This document shows, piece after piece, positions 32,801-44,339 of a stretch of 64,000 bases of DNA. Source of the DNA: Anaeramoeba flamelloides (Eukaryota; Metamonada; Anaeramoebidae); contig JANTQA010000023.1 of the NCBI GenBank assembly GCA_027625915.1, positions 21,390,001 through 21,454,000 of the forward strand, written 5' to 3'. How positions within the stretch are numbered: the stretch's first letter is position 1; every line of letters starts with the position of its first letter. Below the pieces are notes generated by a model. It searched no databases. It was given only the letters and a program-made list of their open reading frames with translations, and was not told where the DNA came from. Made by a program: the position numbers and the translations under genes.

Positions 32801-35407
32801 TTTGGAATATTCAGAATAGTATCTTGAAAATTTTAATACTTTACTTCTTAATTCAAAATGGTCTTTAAATAATAATATTTGCCCCAATTCTATCAGTTCT
32901 TCAATTGAGTTATAAATATTAATTTCAAATTTTTGATATTTTTGTTTTGTTTTTTTGTTTTTGGCTGAATTAAAATAATTGCTATTATACTGATATAACG
33001 ACTTTGTTTTTTTTTCGAGGAATTCTTTTTTTAAATAATATTGATTGTTTATCGGTGGTGAGATCAAAATTCTTAAGTTGATCCCACTAAATGTATTTGA
33101 TTGGCAGAATTTTCCCCTTAAAATAAAAAATAAATTAATTATTAAGTCTCTTTGAAACTGGGTTTCAACAAAGCAATAATATTTATTATTATTTGCATTA
33201 ATAAATAAAAAATTGTTTTTGCTTAATGGGTTAATAAATATTTTTTGTTTGTTGTTATATTGTTCATTTATTATTATTTGGTTATTAAAATTAGTTTTTT
33301 TTTCGATGATTACTTTATTTTTGTATAATATTAATTGGTAGCTTTCTTTAATATTAATCGAATAATTCACCTTTATTTCATTATTTGAGGCATTATTCAT
33401 TTGGTTTTCAATTCTACTATTAATGTCATCAAAGATATATTTTTTAATTTCCGTTTGACTGTGGTGGATATTGGTATTTTTGTGTTTGCTGGTGTTTGTG
33501 TATATGTTGTTGGCTAGTGTTGGTCGTTTTATTTTTGATTTTTTCACTCTCTTATTATTATTGTTGTTATTATTTAAATGCTCCTTAAAAGTGGCAATAT
33601 TAAATACATTCATTTTGTTTTTTAATTTTTTTTTCAACTCAACAAGCAACAATTTTCGATATTTTTTAAAGTCATGATCTGGTAAAACAATGGTAGACAT
33701 ATTGCACGTATTTAGAGAAAATGGGTATTCTAAATATTGATGTACAATTGGAATTTTTTTGTTTGGTTCAAAAAGTGCAAAAAATCTATTTTGCTTATTT
33801 ATTCCGAATTTTTTCCAAACATCATCAATTGCAAATAATAATTTTTTTTTGAACGTTGGATTTTGAGTTAATTTATGGACAGATATACTCTGTTCAGAAA
33901 AATTTGTTTTTTGGCTAGTGCAATTAATTTGCTCTTGTTTTTTATTTATATTACTATCTTTCACATTTGATGAAAAGCTGGTAATACTTTTTAAAATTAA
34001 TTCCTTTTCGTTTCTTCCCAAACACTTTATTCGCAATTTCTGGATTTTTTTACTTTCTTCAATTTCAGTCTTTAAAATAAATTCACTTAAATCCAATTTT
34101 GCCTGGACAATTTGAATGAAATTTTGTTCCCATTGGATTTTAATTATTTGCTTCATATTATTTTTATGATCTTCATTGTCTTTTTGAAAAATTGTTAAAC
34201 TATTTGGATTTAATTTTAATAGACAAGGGTTGTATTCTTTGTTTGTTTCATTAAATAATAAGATATCATAATTTGCAAACTTTTTTTGGATACACCTTGT
34301 TAATAAAGCGGTTATTTCTTCTTGCGTGCTTAGAACTTTTCCTTTAATCATTTTGTTTTCGGGGGATTCACCAGGATAGCAATTATAAAGTGTTAAAGTT
34401 TTATAGAAAAGATCTCTTTCAAAGGAATTCTTACAACACACTTCTACTCTCATAAATTGCTTGTTTTCTTCTTCTTCTTCTTCTTCTTCTTCTTTTTCTT
34501 CTTTCTCTTTCTCTTTTTCTTTTTTGTTTTTGTTTTTCTCGTTTTTTGTTTCTGTATGTTTTTGTGTCGCTTTTTTTGTTAAAAGTAATTGAAACTTGGA
34601 AGGAAATTTCTTCAGGAGAAAAAATTTAATTTGTGATGCCGTAGAAATGAAATTACCAACATAATTAATGCCAAGATCACTAACAATTTTTAATTGAGAA
34701 CAGGTTAATTGAATGTTGATTGGCTTTAATTCTTCCAAAGTGTTCTTTTTCTTTTTCTTTTTGTTTTTCTTATTCTTGTTCATATTCTCATTCTCTCTCT
34801 CATTCTCATTCTCGGACTCGTTTCTGGTGATTGCAGCTTTAAAATCAAAATTTGCAAAAGAGTCGGCAAATTTTTTAATTACCTCTTGGTTGAGAGCTTC
34901 TTTTGGATCATTTTTTCTTCTCATGGGTTTCTTATTTTCTTTATTTTTTTGAGAATTGTATTTTACTTTTACTTGGTTCATCAATTCGAAAATAGGTTGA
35001 AAATTTGAATCAAGACTAAAGTCTGTTTCACTAATGATGTCTTTTGTTTCGATTCCAATTTGTTTACATTCCTTAACAATTGTCAGAATTTTTTCATTAA
35101 ATGTTTTTCTTTTTTGGGTTTGTTAAAAATCATGAAAAAAAAATTAAAGGGTTTTTTTTTTTTAAGATCGAAAGTTGCCTAAAACAGGATTTGGGAAAAT
35201 CCCAAGAATGAAAAAGAAAGGTTAAAAATAAAGAAAAATTGTTCATTACTTTTGGTGTCTTGAGGGTGTCCTTTTCTTTAACCTATCAAAAACATTTAAG
35301 CAATTGTTAACTATCTCCATTTTCTCGAATCTACTTTTTTGTTTGATCCCCAAAACATTACAGATCCACTTCATAACATTTTGTTCTTTTGTTTCTTTAA
35401 ATTCCAT
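26828..35407 (-). CDS. giant CH-like / PH-array / coiled-coil cytoskeletal-type protein (2 exons)
   Basis: Exon 1 is 35407-35250 (ATG) and exon 2 is 35108-26828 (TAA), joined in phase 2 across a 141-bp intron, giving about 2812 residues. Residues about 1-100 read as a divergent calponin-homology domain (EQNVMKWICNVLG, FEKMEIVNNCL, then GIETKDIISETDFSLDSNFQ), which only appears after splicing. Residues about 180-1480 hold serial PH-like beta modules, each ending in a helix of the type FERDLFYKTL, FQRDLIINLFF, TQREKFIRLLF or IQRSNFIIRF, separated by Asn/Lys tracts. A Glu/Lys/Arg-rich helix spans about 1490-2050, an acidic-Ser linker follows, then a second basic-acidic helix (2205-2555), a final PH-like module (VHYDLNKDSLVMKK) and a basic Ser/Lys tail. 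The role is unknown; membrane-to-actin linking is an inference. The ATG-less frame at 34984 (TTG) is internal. Confidence 0.85.
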
Positions 35408-36179
35408 AATTTAATTAACCAATTATCGTAGTTAAATTAAAACAGAAATTCAAAAAAAAATAATACAAAAGTTGGAAAAAATAATTTTTAATTTCAAATA
35501 GTAAAAAAAGTTTTGTTTATATTTTTCGGTTGTTCAAAATTTTTTCCTTTGATATTTTATTGGAACATATTTAAAATCATCCTACTTTTTGTCAGAAAAT
35601 AAATTGTTCAAAAGTTTTATTCGACTTTTCCGAAAAAAAAGTGAAAAGCAGAAAGTGGAATTGTGGATAAGTACTTCCTCAAACGTTGTTTTTGATTTTG
35701 GTTTTCCCTTTTCAATTCAAGTACTTTGAGAATTTCTATTAATTTTCATTGGTTTTTTTTTCTCAGAAAGATGAATGAAAATTTTGTTCAATTTATTTTT
35801 CAATTTAGAGTAAACTCCTGAATTTTTTTCAACTGAAACTTGAGAGAAAAATTGTTCTTTATTCATTTTGCTATTATTAAGTTCACCTTGGAATTAAATT
35901 TAAATTTTGGGGAATAGCAATTCGAAAAAGATTTACAAATTACGTTCAAGAAAAATGATTTAATTCTTGACAAAAACGATAATAATACTGAAAATTTGTT
36001 TCAAGTGAATTTCGAGAAAAACGTTTTTCTTATTCAAAAATAAGTTTCTTTTATCGTTGTTGAAAAATGTTTAAATAATTTTTTTTTTCAGTTACATTTA
36101 AAGAAATATTCTTAAGTTCCAAAAGGATTGGGAATAATGTTGGAAAACTTTGAACAATCACTTTTTACAGATCTAGCAA

Positions 36180-36421
36180 TTAAACCATTTTCGTTGTCTT
36201 TTTGCTCTGGGTTTTAGAATCTTTCTTGGAAGGCTTTTTAATAGGACAGTTTTTTAATGTGATAACTACTGTGCATTAATTTTGACAACTAAGCCCGTTT
36301 TGGATATCTTTTTCTTTTTTAAATTCTCTAAAAGCCTTTTCAGAACTTGGTGAGAATCGTCTATTTTTAAAGTGTAATTCAAAAAATTACGTATGTGTAA
36401 TACCGAAAAATTCACAAAAAT
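36180..36421 (-). pseudogene. coding-like segment in two frames, unrecognised
   Basis: From 36421 to 36266 a 51-codon frame follows a CAG acceptor and has protein-like composition (KIDDSHQVLKRLLENLKKKK, ISKTGLVVKINAQ). It meets a TAG, and a different frame continues to 36180 with a basic tail (NCPIKKPSKKDSKTQSKKTT). Either a small intron was missed, or this is a decayed host gene or last exon with a frameshift. No family is recognised. Confidence 0.3.
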
Positions 36422-37279
36422 CTGTTGAACTTATTCGTTCACTTTTCCGATTTTCAAAAAATTTTCCCTTACTCGAAAGAAAGATTTTTATCAATCGAAA
36501 AATTAAAGAAAACTTGTAAATTAGTGAATAAAAAGCCCTTTGTTGGCACAAACTATGTTTTGAAAGTTGGTTTTCAATTCGAGATAAAGAATGAAAATTG
36601 AATTAAAAAATTTCAAACTTGTTTATGAATTGAGCAGTAAATTATTTTTTTGAAAATAACAACTTAATATGGAATTTTTCGAACAATAACCAAAGGATAA
36701 ACCTAGAACTGTAAAGCCATTTTAAGGGATGGTTATTATTGATAAAATAATCCTTATAGACTTGTAGACCAATACTTCCAGATAAAAACCTTTTTTCTTT
36801 TTTCTAATAAAGAAGTATATATTAAATTATCAAAGAACAAGAAAATCAGTAAGTTGATCCAGAGTTGTGTTTTTAAAGTTCAACAACGAAAAAAGATAAT
36901 TCTAAATCGTATAAAGAAAGGTAAATTTTTACAAAATATATAGACAATTTATCGAATAAATTTTGGCCTTAAAAAAACCATAATATCAAAAAATTAGAAG
37001 AAAAAAAATTCAAAACAAATTCAATTCACAATTTAAAATAATAGCAAAAATAACCCAGGAATTTACCTTCAAAATAGATCTGTCTTTATGTATATGATTA
37101 GGTTGCTATTGGATGCTCTATTGGAACAATTTTTTTTTTAAAAAAGGGTGTTTTCAGTTCTTGACAATATTATTTTTGTCTACTCAACCTTACCCCACAC
37201 ACACCTATTTTCATGTTCTTATTTTTTTTTCAATTCTATTATGATACAACAAAACTAGGTAAAAATTTTTTTCTTTCAA

Positions 37280-38400
37280 GGGGGATAAGTACATTTTACA
37301 AATTTTGAGTATCAAAGTTTATGTCAAACTGAATCATTCAATTTATTTCGGTAACCAAGTCATATTATTTTCATGATAATGAGAGTTGGATATATCATAA
37401 TTTTGTAGATTTATTTACCAACTAAAAAATTGAAATCAAAAATATGAAAAAATTGATCTAAAAAAAAAAATAGAAAAACAAATCATTTTTTTATTTTTCT
37501 TATCTGTAAAATAACGCCCAATTACTACTTTAAATTGCTTTATTTTATATTCTGAATGGAAAAAAAATTTATTTAAAAATTTTTGATTAAAAAATTACTT
37601 CTGATTGCCCAAGAATTTCCAAAATGAAATTAAAAACACATTTTTTTATTTAATTCATCTAATATAGTTTGATTCAGAATGTAGAATTTTTTTTATGATT
37701 TTTTTATCACGAAGATTTATTGAATGTACTCTTTTGATATGAGAATTCTTTATTTTCGATTAAATTTAAAATTTAAAATAATTCCGAATTCCGTTGAAAA
37801 TTTACACCCTTTTTCTAATTTTTTTAATTGAATCCTTTATAACCTAGTTTTTGGATTTCTAGAATTCAACCATTTCTCTATAACCCCTGAATGTATATCA
37901 TTTATTTTGGTATTGTCTGATAAATTTCTTTGAAAACAAATTTGTAAAAACATTATGTAAAAAACACTTTAAAAAAAAATAATAAATAGTAACGGTGGCT
38001 AGAAATTCATGGTCATAAATTGTTAAGATTAACCAAATTAAGAAAATAAAGAAAATAAATGGTCTAAAATATATTTAGGGTCATTTTTTTTTTTTTCATT
38101 TTCTATTTCAAATAATTTGTCATGGATATGTGATCTTTCATGTTTGGGTTTAAAAAAGAAAAGATATGTTCAAAAATGCCCCTTTTATGTTTTTTTTTTT
38201 TTTTTTTTTGGTTTACTCTGATTAATTTCAAACATCCAGAAAAACACACTTCTAGATCCAAAAACAAATTTAATAAAACCAAAAATTTAATCAAAATAAA
38301 ATGTTTAAAAAATGAAAGAATCAACCCTGATTCACTTTTGTTCTTTTCACAAATAATGAAGTGGATGGTATTTTCGGTTCAAAGTCAAAATATCTTATAG
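37280..38400. repeat. interspersed repeat block R1, copy 2
   Basis: It begins AAGGGGGATAAGTACATTTT, like the TTAA-flanked copy at 55004, and stays recognisable through the CACTTCTAGATCCAAAA and TTTAATCAAAA words near 38250. The right end is degraded. Confidence 0.65.
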
Positions 38401-39329
38401 TGCACAAATAATCCTTTACCATTTAAAAATAAATAATTGGAACCACCTTACTGATAAAATCTACCTAATTCTTCTATGTAGACAACCAAAAATTATAGTA
38501 TATTTAAATTGTATTCTTTGTAGACAAAAATTTCAGTTTTTTATTTTTAACTTCGATTGTTTTTTTTCGATAAATATTTATTTTATCCTTTTTTGAAAAA
38601 TTTTGAATATATTATAAACTTTTAAAGAGAAAAAGACACAAAACAAAACAAAATATTCTATTAAACTAGAAAAAGATAAAATAGGTAAATATATCAAAAA
38701 TTATATATGATCAAAAATTTATGATTCCTTATTATATTTCAACATTTTCAATATAAATAAGATTTTTTTTCCCTTTCCCCGAAAAAAGAACTTTTCGGAG
38801 AAACATTAATAATTTCTAAAGAATCAATTAAAAGGTTTCTATAGTATTTTTTGAATAATTTTAAACAAAATAAAAAAAATTATTAAAAAAACAAATGATT
38901 TTTTTATAATACTATCTTTAAGAAACAATAAAACTGAATTAAAACTAAATTACAAAAATTAATAAAATAAATAAAAAAAAAAAACACTTTAATTTAATTA
39001 ATAAATTAAAAAAACAATTTTAAACCCATTTAATTAAACTTCTTGCTGGAAAATCAGAAGACTAAGAGTATATAAACACTTGTTAACACTAATGAAATTA
39101 AACGTACTTTTAGGTTTGATATCTATATTATTATCATTTTTTTTTATATTTTTAAAAAAAAAAATTCTGAATTTTTTATTGTTAGAAAATTAAACAAAAT
39201 TAAAACAAGAATGTACCCTTTATAATTATTATTATTTTAGTTGTTTTTAAAAATAAATATTTGGAAGTAAACTTCATTTTTGTCCAAGTGACTTGATTTT
39301 TTTTCAAAGATCAATTATTATTTGTAACA

Positions 39330-39930
39330 TAGCTTTGTAGAACTAAATCAGAAATAAGTAGAATAATAAACATTGTGAAATGTTGATATAATTATGAAAT
39401 AAATCTAATCAATGGTTCAAATTTCTTAAAAAGTAAAAAACTAGAATTCTGGGAGAACTTATTGAGAAAACCAACTTTGTTCATTTTGATTCCTAATTGA
39501 AGATAGGAATCAAATTTCAATTGAAATCAATAATACTTTCCCTATTATAATTTCCACCACTTCAATAAAAATAGAGTAATACCTTTTTACTTTGGCCCCG
39601 TGACTATGGAGTTATTTATTATTTGGGTTTGGAATTTGAAAGAAAATAAAAATAAATTAGAAAATTGTTTCCTATTTATTATTCAAATATCAGGATCAAA
39701 GATTGAATAAAATTCCCATAGAAACCACTATGATTTCTCAACAATCATTTTGGCGGTTTCAATAACCTTAGAATAACACATTTTTACTGAGTAACTATTC
39801 CGAAATAATATTAAAAAAAAAATGTAAAATGAATTATGTATTAAACAGAAAAAATCAAAAAATAAAATGTAAAAAAACCATGTTTTGAAAGTTTCAAATG
39901 CATGAAAATTTCCCAAAATTCAACTTTTTG
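39330..39930. repeat. repeat shared with 59430-59770, carrying a 170-bp insert
   Basis: The order of words (TATTGAGAAAAAC, TTGATT-GAAGAT, ACAATCATTT) matches 59430-59770, except that 39540-39710 here is an extra, partly palindromic segment (CTATTATAATTTCC facing CCTATTTATTATTCAAAT). Similar small palindromes occur near 8430, 19135 and 57245. Confidence 0.5.
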
Positions 39931-40434
39931 TTTACACAGTGATGAAAAATATTCGAATATGTGTTGTTTTTATTTAATTTTTAAAAATCAAATAAATGAG
40001 AAGATTCAAATTTGAAAAATATTTCAAAATTGAATCTGAATTTTTAAATCAAGTTTTTTTTTTTTTTTTTTTGTCTTGTCTCTTAACAAATAAATTACGC
40101 TCTAAATACCCTTTTAAAATTAAATTTTGAGTTATACACGTTGATTTGTTACAAGTATATCTTTTTTTTTTCAAGTGTTTTTTGTATAATTGAAAATGAT
40201 GAAATAATTTTAAATGGATTGTCACCCCCATAGATTGCCTTGGGGATTAAACATGTAATTATAATAAAAGTTGTACTTTTAATAACGATTCTTAGTACTA
40301 TCTAAAAAAACGACAAATCATCTAATTTTCTGAAAATTAAGAAAATAACTCAAAAAAGTATAAAAAGAATGATTTTTTAATTTTTCATTAAGAAGAACAA
40401 AAAAAACAAGCTTTAATTAAAAAAAGTTCTCAAT

Positions 40435-41373
40435 TTAGTTTAGCGACTCCAGAGAATTCAAATCCAGACAAAAGTTAGTGTATTGCTGAACTGATAATTG
40501 AAATTGATTTGATTTTTCGTTAATTTCTTTTTGGATTCCAATAACTTGGATTTTTCTTTGTTTTGCTTGTTTTTTTCGTTTGTTAATTTCTTTCGAAATC
40601 TTTTGGTTTTCGTTTTCGTTTTTTTCAAAATCATTTGAGAATTGTTGTATTTGGAAATTTAATTTCTGTTCTTGGTCTTGCAATTTCTTTAATTTTTTTT
40701 TATTTGGTTTTTTTTTTTGGTTCATTGTTTGAAGGATAAACTGTTTTTCTTTTTCTAATTTATTTTTTTGAAGACTTATATTTTGGTTTTCAATCAGGTT
40801 GATCTGAATATCCTTTTCGGAGACTTTTAGTTGTGAGAGATAATTGCTTATTAAAACCTTTTCATTTTTTAAATCCTCAACCAAATTTTCTAGTTCTGAT
40901 CTTTGTAACAAGAGCGTAGAAAACATGTGTTTGTGTTGTGAGAGTAATTGTAATAATTTGGTTTTTTTTTTGTTAATAATTTTTAGAGATTCATAACCCT
41001 CCTTCTTGTCTTTTTGCTTGTTTGTTTTTGTTGTTGTTGTTAATTGTTTAAAAGTTTTGCCTTCCCCTTGGTCAATTTTTTTGGCATGCAGTCGCATCAT
41101 TGTTATTTGATCGTTTATTTCATCTTGTTTTTTCATTGCAGATCGGATATCATCTTTGATCATATTTATTTGGAGTTCCACCGAACGTAAGGTTTCTTCG
41201 AGTTCCTTTTTTTGTTGTTCATATTTGGTGTCATGTTTTTGTTGGCTCTCTAAAACTTTATTTAATTTTCGTTTGCTTTCTGTTAATTTAGTTTTTTTTA
41301 ACTTCAGGATCCTGGTTTGACTTTCAACACAGTCAATCAAATACCCAATTGTGTCGTTAATATTTTCGTTCAT
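40435..41373 (-). CDS. 312-residue coiled-coil protein, single exon
   Basis: A complete ATG-to-TAA frame. Almost the whole protein is charged and heptad-like (for example TKLTESKRKLNKVLESQQKH, ELEETLRSVELQINMIKDDI, ERSELENLVEDL-type segments), interrupted near residues 100-125 by a Thr/Lys-rich break. There is no signal peptide, membrane segment or recognisable catalytic motif. Such proteins serve as structural, kinetochore or centrosomal parts, but I cannot assign one. The start faces the coding-like region on the plus strand from about 41.8 kb, so a shared promoter region is possible. There is no intron, unlike its neighbours. Confidence 0.8.
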   Translation of the reverse strand: MNENINDTIGYLIDCVESQTRILKLKKTKLTESKRKLNKVLESQQKHDTKYEQQKKELEETLRSVELQINMIKDDIRSAMKKQDEINDQITMMRLHAKKIDQGEGKTFKQLTTTTKTNKQKDKKEGYESLKIINKKKTKLLQLLSQHKHMFSTLLLQRSELENLVEDLKNEKVLISNYLSQLKVSEKDIQINLIENQNISLQKNKLEKEKQFILQTMNQKKKPNKKKLKKLQDQEQKLNFQIQQFSNDFEKNENENQKISKEINKRKKQAKQRKIQVIGIQKEINEKSNQFQLSVQQYTNFCLDLNSLESLN

Positions 41374-41779
41374 TTGAAGAATTTGTTATTATTTTATTCA
41401 AACAAAAAGAATTTTCAAAAGGATAAGACCAAATAAATTATGAGAAAAAATGAAAGATTTTTTGTCAAAGTCACTATAAAAATCGCGGTCTCTGTTGAAT
41501 TACATTTCGCCAATTAAACTCCACTCAGCTTGTATCTGTTCAAATTATTTTTGAAAAAATAATTTTAAAACCATATAGCCAATTTCCCTCAATAGAAAAA
41601 AAAAAAACAATTAAAGTACATATTCAAAAAAATTATGACAAAGGATAAAATTGAAAAGTCTTTTAATCATTTTTTGAAACTTTATTCCATTCTAAATTTC
41701 TAATGGATTTAAATTGATTGAATTGGTTTGTATTTTAAGTCAAATCATTTGTTGAGAAAAACAGGAAGAAGAAGAAGAA

Positions 41780-42171
41780 ATTTAAAAAATAAAAAGAATC
41801 TGGGAATGGATTTTGAGATCTAAAACTTTTCTTGAAGTATACCCAACATTTTCTGTACAGCGTTCCATTGGGTTTTCTAAATTCAAAAGAGTTTCAAAGT
41901 GTTGAACAAAAAAGTGTCATCAACTCAAGCCTTCTAACAAAAAAAAATTTATCGATCCTGGGTGACTTTCCAAATATTGTTCAAAATAATTTCCCAGAGC
42001 ACATGGCTTTTGCTTTCAAATGTGTTTCCCCAAAATTTTACCAAAAAGCTATTCAACAAATTTACCAAAAACAAAAACTTTGGCATTGATCCTGAAGCTA
42101 TCACAAAGTTTAGTAAAATATTTTTCAGAGAATATTATTCCTTCCAAATATTTTCCCAACCTCTTGAATAA
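41780..42171 (+). pseudogene. probable decayed host gene fragment, unrecognised
   Basis: Protein-like sequence passes through three overlapping frames: WEWILRSKTFLEVYPTF at the start, GDFPNIVQNNFPEHMAFAF in the middle (41832-42089), then GIDPEAITKFSKIFFREYY at the end (to 42171). The composition is not low-complexity, and the frame changes are not at plausible introns, which suggests a pseudogene. A multi-exon gene with tiny introns cannot be excluded. Confidence 0.35.
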
Positions 42172-42481
42172 GAAAAATTCTTGAATGAATCTTAAAATGT
42201 TCACACTAAGCGCTCTTCCAAAATAAATCAAAATTATAACCAACGTCAAGAAAAAAAAATTTTTTTTGTTTCAATTTTAGATCTAAAGAAGAAAAAAGAA
42301 AAGAAAAGAAAACAAAACAAATTTTCAGTAAAAGAAATTTTTTTTTAATGACATTGCTCTGGAAATTAACAGAATTTTCATAATAAGCGAATAACAACCA
42401 ATTATAAACAAAATTCAAATAATTAAAAAAATACCCAAACGATTCATTTTTTTAATATTTTACTTACAATTCTTCTTTACT

Positions 42482-42726
42482 TTGGGTCTAATTTTGATGT
42501 TTCAAAGAATATCGCTTCGGTGGAGATTATTACAACTTCAAAAAGGGTCACAAAAATACTCAACATTTTGCATGACGCATCACCAAAGAAACAAAATTTG
42601 AAACTTGAACAAAATCACCTTCAAGATATCAAAGATGAAGATCAGTATGAAATGTTGTTGATCAATTCAAAAAGTTGGTTCACGCGTTGGAAATTTAAGT
42701 ATACAATTTTGGGCCAATCAACGTAA
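42482..42726 (+). CDS. coding-like exon, unrecognised
   Basis: An open, non-repetitive segment whose readable part includes NIASVEIITTSKRVTKILNI, EDQYEMLLINSKSWFTRWKF and ends TILGQST before TAA at 42724. An acceptor-like TTTCAAAG lies near 42507 and a possible donor (ACGTAATCTT) overlaps the stop, so it may be the last exon or an internal exon of a plus-strand gene. Possibly related to the broken segment just upstream. Confidence 0.35.
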
Positions 42727-42977
42727 TCTTTCTTGCCTCAAATTATTTATTTTCTTATTTAAATCTTTTTATTTTTTTTTATTTTTTTTTTGTAAAGCCC
42801 AAAATACTTACTTTAAGTACTACGTTTGTATTCAACAAAAAGCCGATTTTTGTCAACTTTCTTTTTCATTTTTTAATATTACAGAAATCACAGAAACGAG
42901 CCGGGAAAAAGTAGTAAAAAAATTTTTTTAGTTTGCTAGAAAATTTACTTGAAGATTTTTTTTAATTTACTAGTCCC

Positions 42978-44294
42978 TTAAGGTTTACAATCCCTGAAAT
43001 TTGAAAATAGATTATCTTGTGTCGTTTGTTACAACTTGTTAATTTGGTTCTTAACTGATCGATCTTGTCCTTTGTATGGGTTTTTATAGTGGTTCAAAAT
43101 GAGTAATTTTTAACAATTTTATTTTTTTTTTCCGAAATCCAAAATGAAGAGTTTAAGGGATTAACGTCTCCATAGATTTCTCTATAATCAAAGTATGTTG
43201 TAATTGGGTGTAAATGGTATTAGTGCACCATGGCTCGAATAGCTCTAAAAAATCTATTATAAATCTTATTGCATAACAAATTATTACATTTTTTACTAAT
43301 GATCACAATTAAAAAATTTCATTTTGAAAAAAATTTTTTTTAATTCCTTTTCCAAATCTAAAAATAAAAACCCAAAATACAGTATTCCAGTTTATAATAA
43401 TTTAGATTTAGAACTTCCAAAAGTAACTATTTTTAGAATTTTTAAATTTCAAAGATTAACTCAATAATCATCAACATAAAAGTACAAAGAATGATTAGTT
43501 TTGTTTGCTTTTGATAAGCCTACTTATAGCATCAATATATTTGCATGATTTGAGAAATAATTTGACAAAAAACTTTATTCGTTAATTATTTAATTTTTAA
43601 AAAAAAACGAATTTTTTAGTAACTAATCTACATTTCGCCATAAATTTAAGAAAGATATTTTATGACTTTGTAGTCTGAATAATGATAATTCAATCTTTAA
43701 ATTTATGGCGAAATGCAGATTTTATTCTGAATTTGCTGGGTTTTTTACTAATACATAGATCATTTTTAATTGATGAGATCAACAAATATTACTACTTTGG
43801 AATCGATTTTTTAGAGACATTTGAACCATGTAACACTAATGTGGTTAGGTCCAATAACAACATACTTTGATCCTAGGCTTCTCCTTGGTAGACGCTAATC
43901 CCTTAAGATTAATTGGCTGGATAGGTAAAGTTATATTGAAAATGTGGTTTGTAGGTTGTTGATTTTAATTTTTAATTAGGTTTGGTTTTATTTGAGAGCT
44001 TTTAAAACTTTTTATTGTTTTCATTTGGTTTAATTGACAAAAAAGTAAATCAAAATTCTTTTCTACAACCCAAAATTCAAAAGTTATTCTTGAACACCTA
44101 TCAATCTATTTAATCTTACACTCTTCAATTTGGATTTCGGAAATAAAAAAAATAAATTGTCAAAAATTGCCATTTTGAACCACTATTATAATCCATACCA
44201 AGCCGAAGATGGATCAGCTAAGAACCGAATTAACAAGTCACTCCACCCTACACAAGATAATCTTTTTTCAAATTTCAGGGATTGTAATCCTTAA
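42978..44294. mobile_element. TTAA-flanked element with about 140-bp inverted ends, holding another element
   Basis: The left end TTAAGGTTTACAATCCCTG and right end CAGGGATTGTAATCCTTAA are inverted repeats that stay similar for about 130-150 bp. Most of the interior is the 754-bp GGGATTA-family element (43153-43906). The flanking AGTCCC and GGGACT outside the TTAA are also inverted, so the true boundary may lie slightly further out. Confidence 0.7.
43153..43906. mobile_element. TTAA-type element (GGGATTA family), best-preserved copy
   Basis: It starts TTAAGGGATTAACGTCTCC and ends GACGCTAATCCCTTAA, giving short terminal inverted repeats with TTAA flanks, the target-site habit of piggyBac transposons. 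A frame at 43682-43870 (FLIDEINKYYYFGIDFLETF) is recognisable, in decayed form, in the other copies at 24.9, 50.9 and 58.9 kb, so it may derive from a former coding region. Confidence 0.75.
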
Positions 44295-44339
44295 GGGACT
44301 CGTAACTCTTATTTATTTTTTTTTTTCCCAAAGGTAATA

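Larger units (their letters stand above)
35408..40434. other. repeat-rich stretch with one coding-like fragment
   Basis: Apart from the fragment at 36180-36421 it contains a partial R1 block (37280-38400) and a segment at 39330-39930 shared with 59430-59770. The rest is A/T-rich with homopolymer runs. A 60-codon frame at 40049-40231 (minus) is not convincing. Confidence 0.55.

Noticed and set aside
26828-34984. Giant gene starting at 34984
   Set aside because: That codon is TTG. The frame continues upstream to an acceptor at 35109 and joins an ATG exon at 35407 with CH-like sequence.
40049-40231. 60-codon minus-strand frame with ATG
   Set aside because: The composition is mildly protein-like, but there are no splice context, family resemblance or neighbours supporting it. 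Frames of this length are expected by chance.
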